Shown: positions 23,001 to 33,625, counted from the stretch's first letter. The stretch: 64,000 nt of DNA from Prostheceraeus crozeri (GCA_907163375.1 CAJQUW010006362.1:124001-188000); one strand, 5' to 3'. Numbers and translations: made by a program. The notes: generated from the sequence alone by a model not told the origin.

Positions 23001-23965
23001 CCATAACACGAAATCCATGAATTTGCTGAAATGTTCACTAGCAGTTTCACTTGTTGTCGTCACAGTCGCCGGACCACTTTCATCCAAAGTCGAAGTTGAT
23101 GGTAGTGGAAAAGTCGGATCATTTGAATGTATCGCACTAACATTTGATGAGGTTGATGTTGAATCAATATTCAATAAAATCGCCGTTGTACCTTGCTCCG
23201 TAGTCGGATCCTGTTTCGAAGGGAACTCGATTGACTGCAACGCATCAGACGCATTTGTTGCCGTCGACGAAGAAAAACAAAGAGTCGATTGACCTGGTAT
23301 GCGAACGGGTAATGTGTCCTTGTTATATTTTGGGTGTTTCTTGCGGCAATGTTCACTAATATAGTCATTGTCGAATTTCGAATTACAAATTTGGCAGATA
23401 ACTTTAAACCGCTTTCCAACAGGCATAGCTGTAATCTGCTAGGCTCCTGCTGATCAGTATATGGACAGCGTCACTGCTTAGATAACAATATCGCCAAGAA
23501 AGAACTTGATATCACATTTAACTAAACGCCCTATCTTTATCAATCCTAATGACTCATAGACTAATCCCTCATGTAGTGACGTTCTCGCATCACGTGCAGC
23601 CTCGTCTGTGCTTTTGGCTCGCTGTCTAAAAGACGTTATTGCAATCGTCCAGAATCGTGTGAAACAGAGAAAACCGATGTGAAATGACTTTCATCAATCA
23701 AGGCACAGTAAGATAAGATGGGTGATGACATGACAGCAGATATACACTTGGATATCGAATTACCGACCAAGGATTTTTAATGAAAGTGCAGTCCGCCACG
23801 TGCGATGCTCTGATACAGATAGCTCCAATTAAAGCTTACATTATGTACACGTACATTCACCATGATTGTGTTTACAATCGGCTGATTTAGAGACCGACTT
23901 TTTAATTTAACGACCGAACCGTGGGGGTGTTCCACCCCCCACACCCCCCTTAATTTCCGCCGCTG
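20094..23965 (-). mobile_element. Nearly whole autonomous hAT transposon, 3.87 kb, TSD CCTATATA
   Basis: The element starts CAGGGGCGTACATACTC and ends, inverted, CAGCGGCGGAAATTAAGG. It is flanked on both sides by the 8-bp direct repeat CCTATATA (20086-20093 and 23966-23973). The length, the CAGNGGCG ends, the 8-bp TSD and an internal transposase gene with a hAT dimerisation domain all agree. It is the most complete DNA transposon here. The gene runs on the reverse strand. Confidence 0.95.
20573..23426 (-). pseudogene. hAT transposase (ZMYM1-like), one in-frame stop and one frame change
   Basis: About 950 codons from the ATG at 23426 (MPVGKRFKVICQICNSKF). The start carries a C2H2-type finger (CQIC...HCRKKH) and a Ser/Thr-rich linker. 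Near 23020 the frame shifts by one base to FSSEWYKQFPHLEYS and AAFCFVCQLF, a TTF-type zinc finger. The catalytic core follows (SIIADTTPDISHVDQLAVV, the first Asp region; TYDYASSMSGAFRG; CLAHRINTTVEHS), then SLSGTRWAARLESIRAV. A TGA closes that frame at about 21495. The same frame continues through a coiled stretch to the C-terminal dimerisation domain LTVPLTSASSERTFSNLKL and QKRLKNLLLLSIEKD. The TGA sits where CGA (Arg) is plausible, a CpG-decay change. GTAAGC at the frame change could instead be a splice donor. Domains look complete for this family, often named zinc finger MYM-type 1-like. Confidence 0.92.
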
Positions 23966-23973
23966 CCTATATA

Positions 23974-25127
23974 GGCTAGTTGATTTCTACTGCGAAACAA
24001 TTCTAGACTTGAGATGCATAAAGGCCAAACTCGCTTTGACATTTTACTTCTTTATCGGCATTAATGGAGATAGGATTATCAATGATTGCTACATTATATC
24101 AATTATCGAATATTAAACAGGAATATTTACACATATGAACATGGCATGATCCACTGAGCAAAAAACGATAGCTATAATACACATTGGTAGACCACAAACA
24201 TGTAATGAAGGCCTACATAAGAATTTTTGACTTTTTTGTGATAAAGTGACCATTTTGAAGTACTGGCAGTGTAGCAACATATGAATATTTTTAATTTATG
24301 TTCAACCCTGTCTTTGTATGTTGATGAATTTCCTGTTATTTGAAAATAGCACCACTATAAGCAACCAAACGAATGAAAATTTCACATTGGGAACCCCAAA
24401 TACCAACTTACAGGACATCCCAGGATTATATTCTCACAAAGGTAACATGTGAAACTCGTATATAATCTATCAAAACAGCCAAGTACATGCACTTAAAATT
24501 ATTTGCAGTAAAAATCGAGTCTTAAAGAAAAGCAGATGACTGAAAATATTGTGTGGACATTTAGGTCCTTCAGGACTTAAACTAACAGTTACAATGTCAA
24601 TACATGTAGATATATTGATAACTATTCATGCTTGCTTTTGTGAAATATGTTGTACTTAATCATGCACGATTGTCTACAGCGAGGAATTAAAGTATAGTTC
24701 TTTTGAAATGAGTGTGTATATATTTCATGAGAATGCTTCGCATAACATGTATACATGATGTAATGTAAGCTTAGGTTTGATTGTATTTGATGTAGACTGG
24801 TTGCTTAGTGTTATAACAGCGAACGGTAAAAGGCGAATATAAGAAACATCGAAATATCAAAATAGCGAAGTATATAAATAGCGCAATATGCAATGCTCGA
24901 GTGTTGTGCAGAACTAAGTACATACTCGTATTAATATTTCATCCCAACATTTTAATAAGGCCATGTTTCCTTTAGTCTACATGCATAGCTGTTGAATTTT
25001 TATACAAATGTGTCTGCTGTAAGGAGCAGTAATGCAAAAATTGTACCCTTAAACTAATCCTGTAGCAAAATAAAATAGGATCGACATAGTCAATAACTAG
25101 GTTAAGTGAACCAAAAATCCAAAGTGA
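23974..25127. other. No recognised gene
   Basis: AT-rich sequence between the hAT element and the next LINE. No coding or repeat signal I can support. Confidence 0.4.
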
Positions 25128-26930
25128 ATAAATACTATTAAAACACGGATAGCTGAGAGGAAGTCTAATTTTGTGAACTCTAAACTCAACATGGATTTGA
25201 ATCCAAGGCAATGGTGGAGTCACGTCAATATTCTTCTAAATCGGAAGCCGAAGAGTGATCCAAAAGTGTCGCCATCAAAGCAAACACATCTTGACGGCAA
25301 GTGGGTTAATGATATTGAAGCAGCAGAGAAGCTGTGCGCGTACTTTGCTTCAATAACAAATGAAACAACTATTAACGAACCCAGCATTGACATTCCACTT
25401 GGTAACAGTGTCAAACCTCCCACTACATACGAGGTCCTCAGGAACCTGTCAAATATCAATGAGCACAAAAGTTCAGGAATATCAAACATCCCAGCATGGT
25501 TACTCAAGAACGGCAGTGGCTTCATAATTCAACCTCTGATGAGTATAATTGACAACATATTTTCCAAGCGCCACTTTCCTGACATATGGAAGTGTGCCAA
25601 AGTGCGTCCAATTCCAAAGAAAAAGTCTCCGTCAACATGTGCGGATTTTCGCCCTATATCCCTTCTCGAGATTCTATCAAAAATCGTCGAAAAAACTATC
25701 TGTGACAGGTACCAACATAGTCTCTCTTTGCCGAACCAACATGCATATGTTGAAAACGGTGGTACAACAAATGCGTTAATATCGATTTTTGACAAGTGGA
25801 CCGAAGCTCTAGACGCTGGCTCACCCTTCTTAAGAGCCATCATGATTGACATGACACGTGCATTTGACGACCTGCGCTGCTTCTGCCTAAGCAGCTGCAC
25901 AACCACATTGACCCTGGTCTCATCGCCTTGACACAAAGCTATCTCGCAAGTCGCAAGCAAGTAGTCGTCTTTCAAGGCGCGACCTCGCGAGAAGCGGAAG
26001 TATCAGGTGGAGTGCCTCAGGGATCAGTCTTGGGGCCTTGGCTGTGGCTCACATATATTTCCGACCTAAATCCCAACAGCGATTTTGACATCTATGCGGA
26101 TGACGTAACAGTGAGCATTTCCTCTTCGAAAAACAAGCAAGATCTTCACAACAAAGCTCAGAACTCGATCAAAGCTATCCAACAGTGGTGCATAGAAAAC
26201 AATATGTCCCTGAGTGCAACCAAAACTGTTGAACTCATCGTCAGTGCAAAAAAGGAATACCAAGTCAATCACATTTTCGTTGGAGACACCTACATACGAC
26301 AGATGGACTGTGTGAAGCTTCTCGGCGTAACTGTTGATAAACATTTAACTTTCAAGAATCACGTCGAACTCTGTAGAAAAAAGGCCATGCAGAGAATATT
26401 CTGGCTACGAACACTAAAACGTTATGGTGGCAGTAGTCAAGGACTAACTCGCCTCTATCACATGTGCATTCGGAGCATTTTTGAGTACGCATCCCCAGCG
26501 TGGTTCCCATTTACGTCGAAGATGCAACAGCAGGTCATCGAGAGAGTCGAAAAATGTGCTCTAAAAGTCATTCATCCTGCTTTGTCCTACGATGAGGCTC
26601 TTGAACTGACCAAAGCACCTCAAATTATCACGCATTTGAACAAAATGGTCCTCACTCAATTTATGAAAATGAAGAAGACTCATCATCCTCTCCACCATCT
26701 TATCCCTGTCAGACAGGAAGACATTAGTCGGCGAGACACGAGAGGGTCGAACAGACTGCGAATTCCACGTCATCGTTTGATACGTCGAAGGAAATCCTTT
26801 GTGGTGTATGCCACACAACTTTATAATTCAAACAGTGTTGTGTAGCTTTTTATTTTTTATGTGATCAGTAACTGTCTGTAACTACAAATGATTGAATTCA
26901 TTTGAGAATAAAAAATCTCTCTCTCTCTAA
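25128..26930 (+). mobile_element. LINE, CR1/Jockey-like, reverse transcriptase nearly complete
   Basis: The forward strand reads RKSNFVNSKLNMDLNPRQWW into the RT: FPDIWKCAKVRPIPKKKSP, FRPISLLEILSKIVEKTI, MIDMTRAFDDLRCF. After one frame change near 25890 it continues to 26845 as SGGVPQGSVLGP, FDIYADDVTVSIS, KLLGVTVDKHLTF, YASPAWFPF and a basic C-terminus. Catalytic YADD is intact, so the copy is young, but the frame change and the missing endonuclease half make it inactive. The 3' end is AATAAAAAA followed by (CT)n at about 26913-26924, a simple-repeat tail as in CR1-type LINEs. Confidence 0.88.
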
Positions 26931-27804
26931 AAGATGAAGTTTGAAAAACACAAGTTGATCAATAACCGATTTGTTATAAAAGCAAAGAAATAGAGACAAT
27001 GTCGTCATACTATTAAAAAGAAACATTTCGAGATAGAATTGCAATTACGGTAAACTACGTTATGGCAGTTTTATGGAAAAAGGAAAAAGAGTTGTCATGT
27101 CTCATGAATCATTAAAGAATTAAGAGCGGAATGAGAAGAACCTAAGTAAACTGTGCGTGTAAGCTGGCAGCAGCAAAGACAGTGGAAGATGTAAAGACTG
27201 TAAACTTGTTGAGAATTTGGAAACGGTAGATATCTGTGATGAGTACAAAAATATCCATGGTAGCTCCTATCTTCTAATGTATTAAAATTACCCGATATCT
27301 TCGTTGAGGACAAATAAGTTGTTTCCAAAAGTTTAACAAACAGAGATATGAGAGTTTTCAGTCTTTGAATATTACATAGTCTTTGGGCAGCAGACGACAA
27401 AAACTTACTAATCAGTAGAGACAGATAAAGAACACTTATCTGCAAATGGAACCAAATGATTCAAGGAAATGTAAATTTGTGAGTAGAATACGTGCGCATT
27501 GAACGAGCATCTAGTTAAATTTTCGGTACAATAATTTCTAGGTGGCAAGTCAGAATCAAGGCTCAATAATGATAGAAAATGGACTACTACAATTTTAAAG
27601 AGCAATAGGCCTATACCGAAGATAGCAAAGAAAAGTCATAAACGTTATAACACGCAGTCGGTGACTGTCTTCAAGGACTCTCATTCCACATCTCTGGAGT
27701 CAAATACGGCCTTCGGATCGTTGAATGATGTGCAGAAGCTCGACTGAGATGGAGATATTGGAATCAAACATTCTATACGAACAGGAGGAGCAACATATTA
27801 ATCA
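26931..27804. other. No recognised gene
   Basis: A reverse-strand 116-aa frame at 27095-27445 and a 65-aa one beyond it have no recognisable motifs. No repeats seen. Confidence 0.35.
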
Positions 27805-27911
27805 GGAGCCTATCCTGTGGGGGCGTGGGGATTCTGTGGGGATACCCACAGGTTTTTCTGTGGGTATGAGGTGGGTTGGGGATTCAAATATCAATCCCCA
27901 CGGCAACCCTG
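27805..27911. repeat. GT-rich short repeat, second copy
   Basis: It contains GTGGGGATTCTGTGGGGATA and GGTATGAGGTGGGTTGGGG, and ends CCCCACGGCAACCCTGG. It matches words and the terminal motif of 19178-19300. It interrupts or truncates the reverse-strand LINE that starts at 27915. Confidence 0.6.
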
Positions 27912-27914
27912 GAA

Positions 27915-28884
27915 ATTGAACGGTATCGTATAAGGCAAAGGCTTGATCTTATAGGAAAATCATCCTGGAAATTCATATTCAATGCATATTGAAAATTCAA
28001 TTTCTCCAATAGTTTATTTATATTGTGTGACTCAGATGAATTAAGAAGCCATATCAACTTTATTTGAGTTGGTTGCCTTCCTAAAAATGCTGCAAGTGGA
28101 TCCATTTTGGCTACTCATCCGTTTTTCCCATTCAATTTTAACAACATATATCTCCTGTTGTACCTTTTCACGATAATGTCTATAGAGGGGCCAATTTTTC
28201 TCCCGATAGGCATTGTAACGCTTATTAATTAAAACTTTAACTACATTAGTAATCCAAGCTTAGATTACAAATGTAATCAAAGTTTTCATTAATCCATGCA
28301 AGGTTTGTCTTTTGATGTCTTGTGGATATAGTCACACGGTAGCAATGAAAGGACATGCTACAAATGAGAATAAAAGAAGTTACATGCATCATCAAGGGAC
28401 AAATGCTTCATGTCATCATCCCAATCAATGGAATTGAAATGATCCTAACAAATTCGAATATTAGATTCACGGAAATCGAACACTTGACATAAAGAATTTA
28501 ATTTAGTACAATTCAAATACTTGGACCTTAAATATAATGTCACATGGTCAGTGCAACCAACAGGGGGCAGATACTCAATGTTATACCAAAAATTAACAAA
28601 GCTGGCAAGTACAAGGATGACATCTAAAATGGAGTGATAACGCGTCGGCTCAGTAACAAAATTCATTAAAACATAATTTGTCTCAAATGCATAAGTAGGA
28701 ACTTTATTGAAATCACCGCAAAGGATAATAGGGATAGGAGAAACATCTGCCACATTGCATCATTAATACAGTAATATCTGTAACAATTGCATGCAGTTAC
28801 GACAGAACTATTGTTCAATGTGGATCCAATTGGAAAATACAAAGTGACTAAAATACACCGAAACTCTGATATGCACGACTAAAT
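27915..28884 (-). pseudogene. LINE endonuclease (second half) and linker, part of a split LINE
   Basis: From 28880 on the reverse strand: FRCILVTLYFPIGSTLNN, then, after a frame change, PIPIILCGDFNKVP, FVTEPTRYHSILDVILV and LPPVGCTDHVTLYLR. These are the CGDFN, TR...LD and SDH motifs of the APE-type endonuclease (the final motif here is TDH). The linker follows: KVLINKRYNAYREKNWPLYR and KVQQEIYVVKIEWEKR. The first half of the same endonuclease lies at 30766-31164. The forward LINE at 28885-30765 is inserted between them. Confidence 0.8.
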
Positions 28885-30765
28885 GATTGGCTGCTTAGAA
28901 ATGAAGTTATAGAGAAGAATCAAACCGGTTTCAAAAAAGGAAGTTCTGCATTGGATAATATATTAATTATCAAAGAAGTCATGCAAATTTACAAAAATAT
29001 GAAGCGCCCTTTGTTCTTGTGCTTCGTAGATTTATCGAAAGCGTTTGATTCTATTCCCAAAAAGCGATTGATTGTTAAATTGAAGCGTCTGATACCTAAA
29101 TGCAAGCTTATATCATTGATAGTTAAGACTATCATAAACAAAGAATACAAAGTACTTTTTGATGCCAACGAGACACAATCCTTCAAACTTGAGAATGGAA
29201 TTCCCCAAGGTGACGCGTTATCGCCAACTTTATTTAGTATTTATATAAATGATTTAATTCATATCTTAGATGCTGACAAAAGCAAATTTGACCCAATAAA
29301 AATATTTGATTTCGAGGTATCATCACTCATATATGCTGATGATATACTGTTAATGAGTAAGAGCAAACGTGGCTTGAGTAATCAAATTGTAGCGCTTTAC
29401 AAGTTTTGTTCAGAAAATGGACTCAGCATCAATTATGACAAGACTAAGATTATGACTCATAATATCAGCGCTAAACTGAGTAAATTAGATATCAATCTTA
29501 ATAACAGAAAGGTGTCCATTGATGTTGTTGACAAATACAGATACTTAGGAATGTGGATATCAAAAAATAATAAATGCCATTTGGAACAATTAACAGCTAA
29601 AGGTAAACAAGCTGCATATTTAACAGCTAAACAGCTTAGAGAATTTGGCCAAGTTAGTGGAGATATTCTAAAAAATACATTTGAAATGCTGACTTTATCG
29701 AAGATAAAATACTGTGCAGAATTTTGTTTCTTTAATAATTTAAAAAGTTTAGATCAACTGCAATTTCAATTTTATAAAAGGTATCATCATTTGAAGCGGA
29801 ATACTCCAAATTATTGTCTCATAGGTGAATTTGGAATACATCCAATGAGTTTTCATTTTTATAAATCAGCAATATGTTATTGGATAAGAATCATTACAAG
29901 CGATGACAGAAGCATCATAAAGGAAGCATACAAGGCGATTTATTCAAATATTATTTCAAACGGACACGATAGTAGATACACATGGTGCTGGCGAATAAAG
30001 CAATTGCTTACAAAACTCAGTCTATCTGAATTATGGGATACACAGTTCATTGTTGATAAACAATTATATTTAAGGATTACAAAAGGTCGATTAGCTGATT
30101 ATCATAGGGAGCAGTGGATGTCTTCAGCAAAAAACAGCCATTCTGGGCTAAATTATTTGGAGTTATGTTTGTTTGACGATACTATTAAGTCATATCTAAA
30201 TGTTGATATCGATTATAACTATATCAATATCATACTGAAGTATAGAGCATTAAACCACAACTTAGAAGTTATCACCGGCATTTATGGAAATCGTTTGAGG
30301 TATGAAGAACGTCGATGTGAGCAATGCAGTGATTCACGGGTAGAAAATTTGCATCATTTTATGATTGAATGTTCAAGATATCAGAAATTACGACAGGAAC
30401 TAGCACCGATATTATGCCACTGCAAAAGTACAACTGAGTTCTACAAATTGATGAACACGCATATTCCAAATAATTTTAAATGCATTGCTAAATTTCTTCA
30501 AAAAGCTAAAGAGTTGCGACAGTCTACTACAGAGAACACAAACTGAATGATATTTAGAAGCAAATTTTTCTCCTCTCCTTCCTGAATACGAATTCTTTTA
30601 TTGTTGAAATTGACCGCACGCTTGAAATGTACTTTTGATGTCTGAGTTTCAATAGTTGTGTTTGAAACACGAATGTTTTTGTTCACACACATGTTCCCCA
30701 TATTTTTCCATGTTTCCCAAAGTATTTGGAAATAAACATTTATTGACTTATTGACTTATTGACTA
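28885..30765 (+). mobile_element. Young 5'-truncated LINE with an unbroken 531-codon reverse-transcriptase frame
   Basis: Reading starts at about 28888 (LNDWLLRNEVIEKNQTGFKK) and runs without a stop to 30546. Motifs in order: FVDLSKAFDSIPKKRL, LENGIPQGDALSPTLFSIYI, SSLIYADDILLMSKSKRG, INYDKTKIM, YRYLGMWISKNN, a long connection/thumb, and a C-terminal CCHC-type knuckle RRCEQC...LHHFMIEC. Catalytic residues are intact. The 3' UTR ends AATAAACA followed by ATTGACTT repeats (30738-30763). Flanks resemble an imperfect 10-bp TSD (TGATATGCAC and TGATGCATGC). The N-terminal part is missing. A decayed relative lies at 38200-40321. Confidence 0.9.
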
Positions 30766-31164
30766 TGATGCATGCAAAATCAATAATTCAACATCAGGAT
30801 TACGCGATTTACTTGCTTTTACTTTCACAATGTTGATTTAATCCAGACGAGAATTCCGCCGCCCTTACGATCTATTCAATCAGCACGGAACACATTGAAA
30901 TTGGGCAATGATATCAAACCATTTGCTATAGAAGCATCCAACCAACTTTCTGTAACGCACAAAAAGTCAATATCACGATCTGAATTTAAAACAGACAATT
31001 CGTCCATCTTATTGCTTACTGATCTGGCATTCAAATAACAGATGCATGGGACATCACTCTTTTTGTCGGTTACTTTTGCACTAAGCAGTCATTCAGTAGG
31101 AAAAAGATGTTGTAAAGGATTCTCCCTATCAAATTCTATGTCATTAGCAAAGCTGTCATGACAA
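30766..31164 (-). pseudogene. LINE endonuclease (first half), part of a split LINE
   Basis: The reverse strand reads FANDIEFDRENPLQHLF, then SDVPCICYLNARSVSNKMDE, DIDFLCVTESWLDASIANGL, NFNVFRAD, KGGGILVWI and NPDVELLIL. These are the LN.rS..nK, E.WL and RGGGv.i motifs of the APE-type endonuclease. It breaks exactly where the forward LINE begins and resumes at 28880. A stop replaces one residue after FRAD, and a frame change follows ILVWI. Confidence 0.82.
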
Positions 31165-31207
31165 AGGTGGTGAGGGTTTCATCCTGCCAATTGACAGAGC
31201 CGCGTAA

Positions 31208-31268
31208 GTGGCTCGTAGCTCAGTTGGTTAGAGCACCTTGGTCGTAGGTTCGAATCCTACCAGCCGCA
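31208..31268 (+). tRNA. tRNA-like pseudogene lacking the anticodon loop
   Basis: It has the same acceptor, D-arm (TAGCTCAGTTGG A box, GCTC/GAGC stem) and T-arm (GGTTCGAATCC B box) as the two neighbours. Thirteen bases covering the 5' anticodon stem and loop are gone (GAGCACCTTGG). It cannot decode. A TTTT terminator follows at once. Confidence 0.75.
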
Positions 31269-31492
31269 CATCTTTTGCATAGCAATCTGATCTATCGTGT
31301 ATTTAATCTCATTGTTGCTAATTGCATTCACGACATGGCTTAAGATGCTTTGGTGGACAATCGATCCCCGCTACTTGCCTTAATGTCGGCGGTCACAATT
31401 GTGACGTGTTATTTATCCATTGATTATTATTGCTTTGACAACTGATGTGTGGTGGTGAAGGTTTGATCCTGCCAATTGACAGAGTCGCGTAA

Positions 31493-31566
31493 GTGGCTCG
31501 TAGCTCAGTTGGTTAGAGCAGAGGTCTAGCTAACCTTGGTCGTAGGTTCGAATCCTACCAGCCGCA
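31493..31566 (+). tRNA. tRNA-like gene, anticodon AGC
   Basis: A cloverleaf folds over 74 nt: acceptor GTGGCTC with CAGCCGC (one wobble, one mismatch), D-stem GCTC/GAGC, anticodon stem GAGGT/ACCTT with loop CTAGCTA, and T-stem GTAGG/CCTAC with loop TTCGAAT, discriminator A. Internal A and B boxes and a TTTT terminator are present. The anticodon AGC would read Ala codons, but pair 3-70 is G-C rather than the G-U needed for alanylation, and base 37 is T rather than a purine. It may be a tRNA-derived repeat and not a working Ala tRNA. Confidence 0.65.
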
Positions 31567-31790
31567 CATCTTTTGCATAGCAATCTGATCTATCGTGTAT
31601 TTAATCTCATTGTTGTCAATTGCATTCACGACATGGCTTAAGATGCTTTGGTGGACAATCGATCCCCGCTACTTGCCTTAATGTCGGCGGTCACAATTGT
31701 GACGTGTTATTTATCCATTGATTATTATTGCCTTGACAACTGATGTGTGGTGGTGAAGGTTTGATCCTGCCAATTGACAGAGTCGCGTAA

Positions 31791-31864
31791 GTGGCTCGTA
31801 GCTCAGTTGGTTAGAGCGCAGGTCTAGTTAACCTTGGTCGTAGGTTCGAATCCTACCAGCCGCA
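31791..31864 (+). tRNA. tRNA-like gene, anticodon AGT
   Basis: Same body as the copy at 31493 with three changes around the anticodon stem (CAGGT, loop CTAGTTA), giving anticodon AGT (Thr codons) and one mismatched pair, 27-43. A box, B box and TTTT terminator are intact. As in the AGC copy, base 37 is T. The identical acceptor with a different anticodon makes its charging identity uncertain. Confidence 0.62.
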
Positions 31865-31918
31865 CATCTTTTGCATGGCAATCTGATCTATCGTGTATTT
31901 AATCTCATTGTTGTTAAT

Positions 31919-32509
31919 TCAGCATGAGCACGCCTTTCTTCCCATCAATTTTAAAACGGGATACTTATTCCTCAATTGCTTCGCTAGTAACCGAATTCGG
32001 TGAAATTCCTTCCTATCATGGAAAGTGCGCTCGGTATTTATGAAAATACCTTTGGGTTTATTCTGTCGATCAATCTTTCTAAAATTCTCAATCACTTTCT
32101 TCTTGCTTTCTTTTGTCTTCATAACCACCCTAGTCAACCGGAGCTGACCGGCTTTTGGTTTTCCGATCCTCTCAACTCAGTGTATCATTTCAGTGGACAA
32201 ATATTATCATTATGCTCTTCGATAATACCCTGTATAATTAAATTTGGCTCCATGCCTCTTCTCATTGTCAACAGCAAGTTTTTTCAAAATGGAAATTTCT
32301 TTTTCTTGTTCAATCAATTTTTCCTTAAATGGAAACAATTTATCTTTAATAGTATTCTCAATCTTAACAGAAATTATTTCAAAAAGCGAAGCTTTCATTT
32401 TCTCCAATTCATCAGGTATGGCAGCTCGAACTTCCAGTCGAATTAGATCTGCCATCGAGTCAGACTCACTGATATTGTCATTGCTTTGATTCTTCCTCTT
32501 TCTTGGCAT
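31919..32509 (-). pseudogene. LINE ORF1-like fragment (coiled coil plus RNA-binding-like end)
   Basis: The reverse-strand frame from 32509 (MPRKRKNQSNDNISESDSMA) has a heptad-like charged stretch (KMKASLFEIISVKIENTIKD, EKLIEQEKEISILKK). After a break it continues as IGKPKAGQLRLTRVVMKTKE, KKKVIENFRKI, GIFINTERTFHDRKEFHRIR and LAKQLRNKYP. This matches the first ORF of CR1/L2-type LINEs: coiled coil, then IGk...rPr.v.v, and D.T...R.....L...L. It probably belongs to the same LINE as the endonuclease pieces at 31164-30766 and 28884-27915. The tRNA array lies between. Confidence 0.7.
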
Positions 32510-32837
32510 CGAACCTATTTTTTAATCTCTTTACGACAAAGTTCCGTCAAAAGTGGATGAATAATTCCACTGCGCCAATCCAGATTAGAAACAACCGCAG
32601 GTTCAGCTTCAGAACACTTTGGCCGATAGACCACGGCAACTTAACAGTCACCGAACGTGTAAACAGATATTTGTTCTAAAAAATCTCAGAAATGATATAG
32701 CGCCGGTGAATGAGAGATATCAGTGCTTGCAGTCACGCCAAACAACCATGTGTAAATGGAACTCACTGACGAGGAGGTAACTTGAATGGAAAAATCACAA
32801 ATCGGGCAATTCTGCGTAGTCGGTCAAGATTCAAACA

Positions 32838-33280
32838 CAGATAATTCAATTCAATTCAAAAAACTTTATTTAGACTCACAATAGCGGTGAAAATTCGACA
32901 AGGTAGTAGATGCATAAAAACATTAAAAAAAGGACATATAAACCTAAAATCATGGACAATACTTAATAAAAGAGTTTTAAAATCTCTTTGTTCTTGCCAA
33001 AGGCTTCCTCAGACAACAGTTATTCCTTAACGACAACTGCCTCGGTTCAAAAAAGGGACGAAGCGGATGATGAGATTCTCTTAAAACTTTCTTAAAAAGA
33101 TTACGACACATCTTGTCACCTGCAGCAAACAAGGACTCTTTAATACATGATTTATCATCAATTAAACGAAACGCTCTTTTCTCGACCCGTGACAAACGAA
33201 TTCTTAAAAAATCTATCATGTTACATGTTACGAACACGTCGAACACAATGATATAAAATCCAACAGTGAATATGCTCAAT
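32838..33280 (-). pseudogene. 3' end of another LINE
   Basis: The reverse-strand frame reads LSRVEKRAFRLIDDK, FKKVLRESHHPLRPFFEPRQ and LRNNCCLRKPLARTKRF, the C-terminal block of a CR1/L2-type polyprotein. The 3' end, at low coordinates, is a GAATT-repeat tail (32838-32862). The rest of the element is absent. Confidence 0.75.
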
Positions 33281-33386
33281 AAGATGGTGAAAACCGTAAA
33301 ACACTCGAGACCAGCACACAGCGTTGTCTAGGTTGCATGCAAGTAGGTTGTATGACCAGTTCGTAGTCTACTAGTTCCTTACTGAC

Positions 33387-33625
33387 AGGCGCAGTGGCCT
33401 TGTGGTACCGTGTTTGCTATGCATTCAGGAAACCTTGATTCAAACCTTGGTCGGGTCCAACGTAATACTTTTAAAACAAGTACACTCTGCATTCTTGCTT
33501 AACAGCAGCACAAAAAGAATGAGGATGGGATAAATGACAACTCGGCCACATGGAAGAGTGGCTCCGTGCCTAATGTGATTCCGAGTATCATCAAGGTTCA
33601 TTTATTTTTTTAGTGTACATGTGTC
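33387..33625 (+). repeat. tRNA-derived SINE-like repeat
   Basis: The segment GCGCAGTGGCCTTGTGG resembles a Pol III A box, and 50 bases on TGATTCAAACC resembles a B box. Together they look like a tRNA-derived head of about 75 bp. A non-tRNA body and an AT-rich tail (TTTATTTTTTTAG) follow. Only one copy is in the window, so the limits are uncertain. It lies 220 bp upstream of the GNPTAB-like start codon. Confidence 0.5.

Larger units (their letters stand above)
31165..31918 (+). repeat. 298-bp tandem repeat carrying tRNA-like genes
   Basis: About two and a half units, each consisting of GGTGGTGAAGGTTTGATCC, CAATTGACAGAGTCGCGTAA, a tRNA-like body, CATCTTTTGCAT and a roughly 190-bp AT-balanced spacer that is almost identical between units. 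tRNA starts are at 31208, 31493 and 31791. The spacings are 285 and 298, and the 13-base difference equals the deletion in the first tRNA. The array sits between ORF1-like and endonuclease parts of a reverse-strand LINE. Confidence 0.9.

Noticed and set aside
22957-23292. 111-codon forward frame with a hydrophobic start resembling a secreted protein
   Set aside because: It is antisense to the hAT transposase gene, whose motifs are clear on the other strand.
25529-25975. 148-codon reverse frame
   Set aside because: It is antisense to the LINE reverse transcriptase at 25.1-26.9 kb.
31165-31918. CRISPR-like array of repeats with spacers
   Set aside because: The units are 298 bp and contain tRNA-like genes, with spacers nearly identical and not unique. 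This is a eukaryotic tandem repeat.
33387-33462. A functional tRNA gene upstream of the GNPTAB-like gene
   Set aside because: A- and B-box-like words exist but the acceptor and anticodon stems do not pair properly. A SINE head is the better reading.
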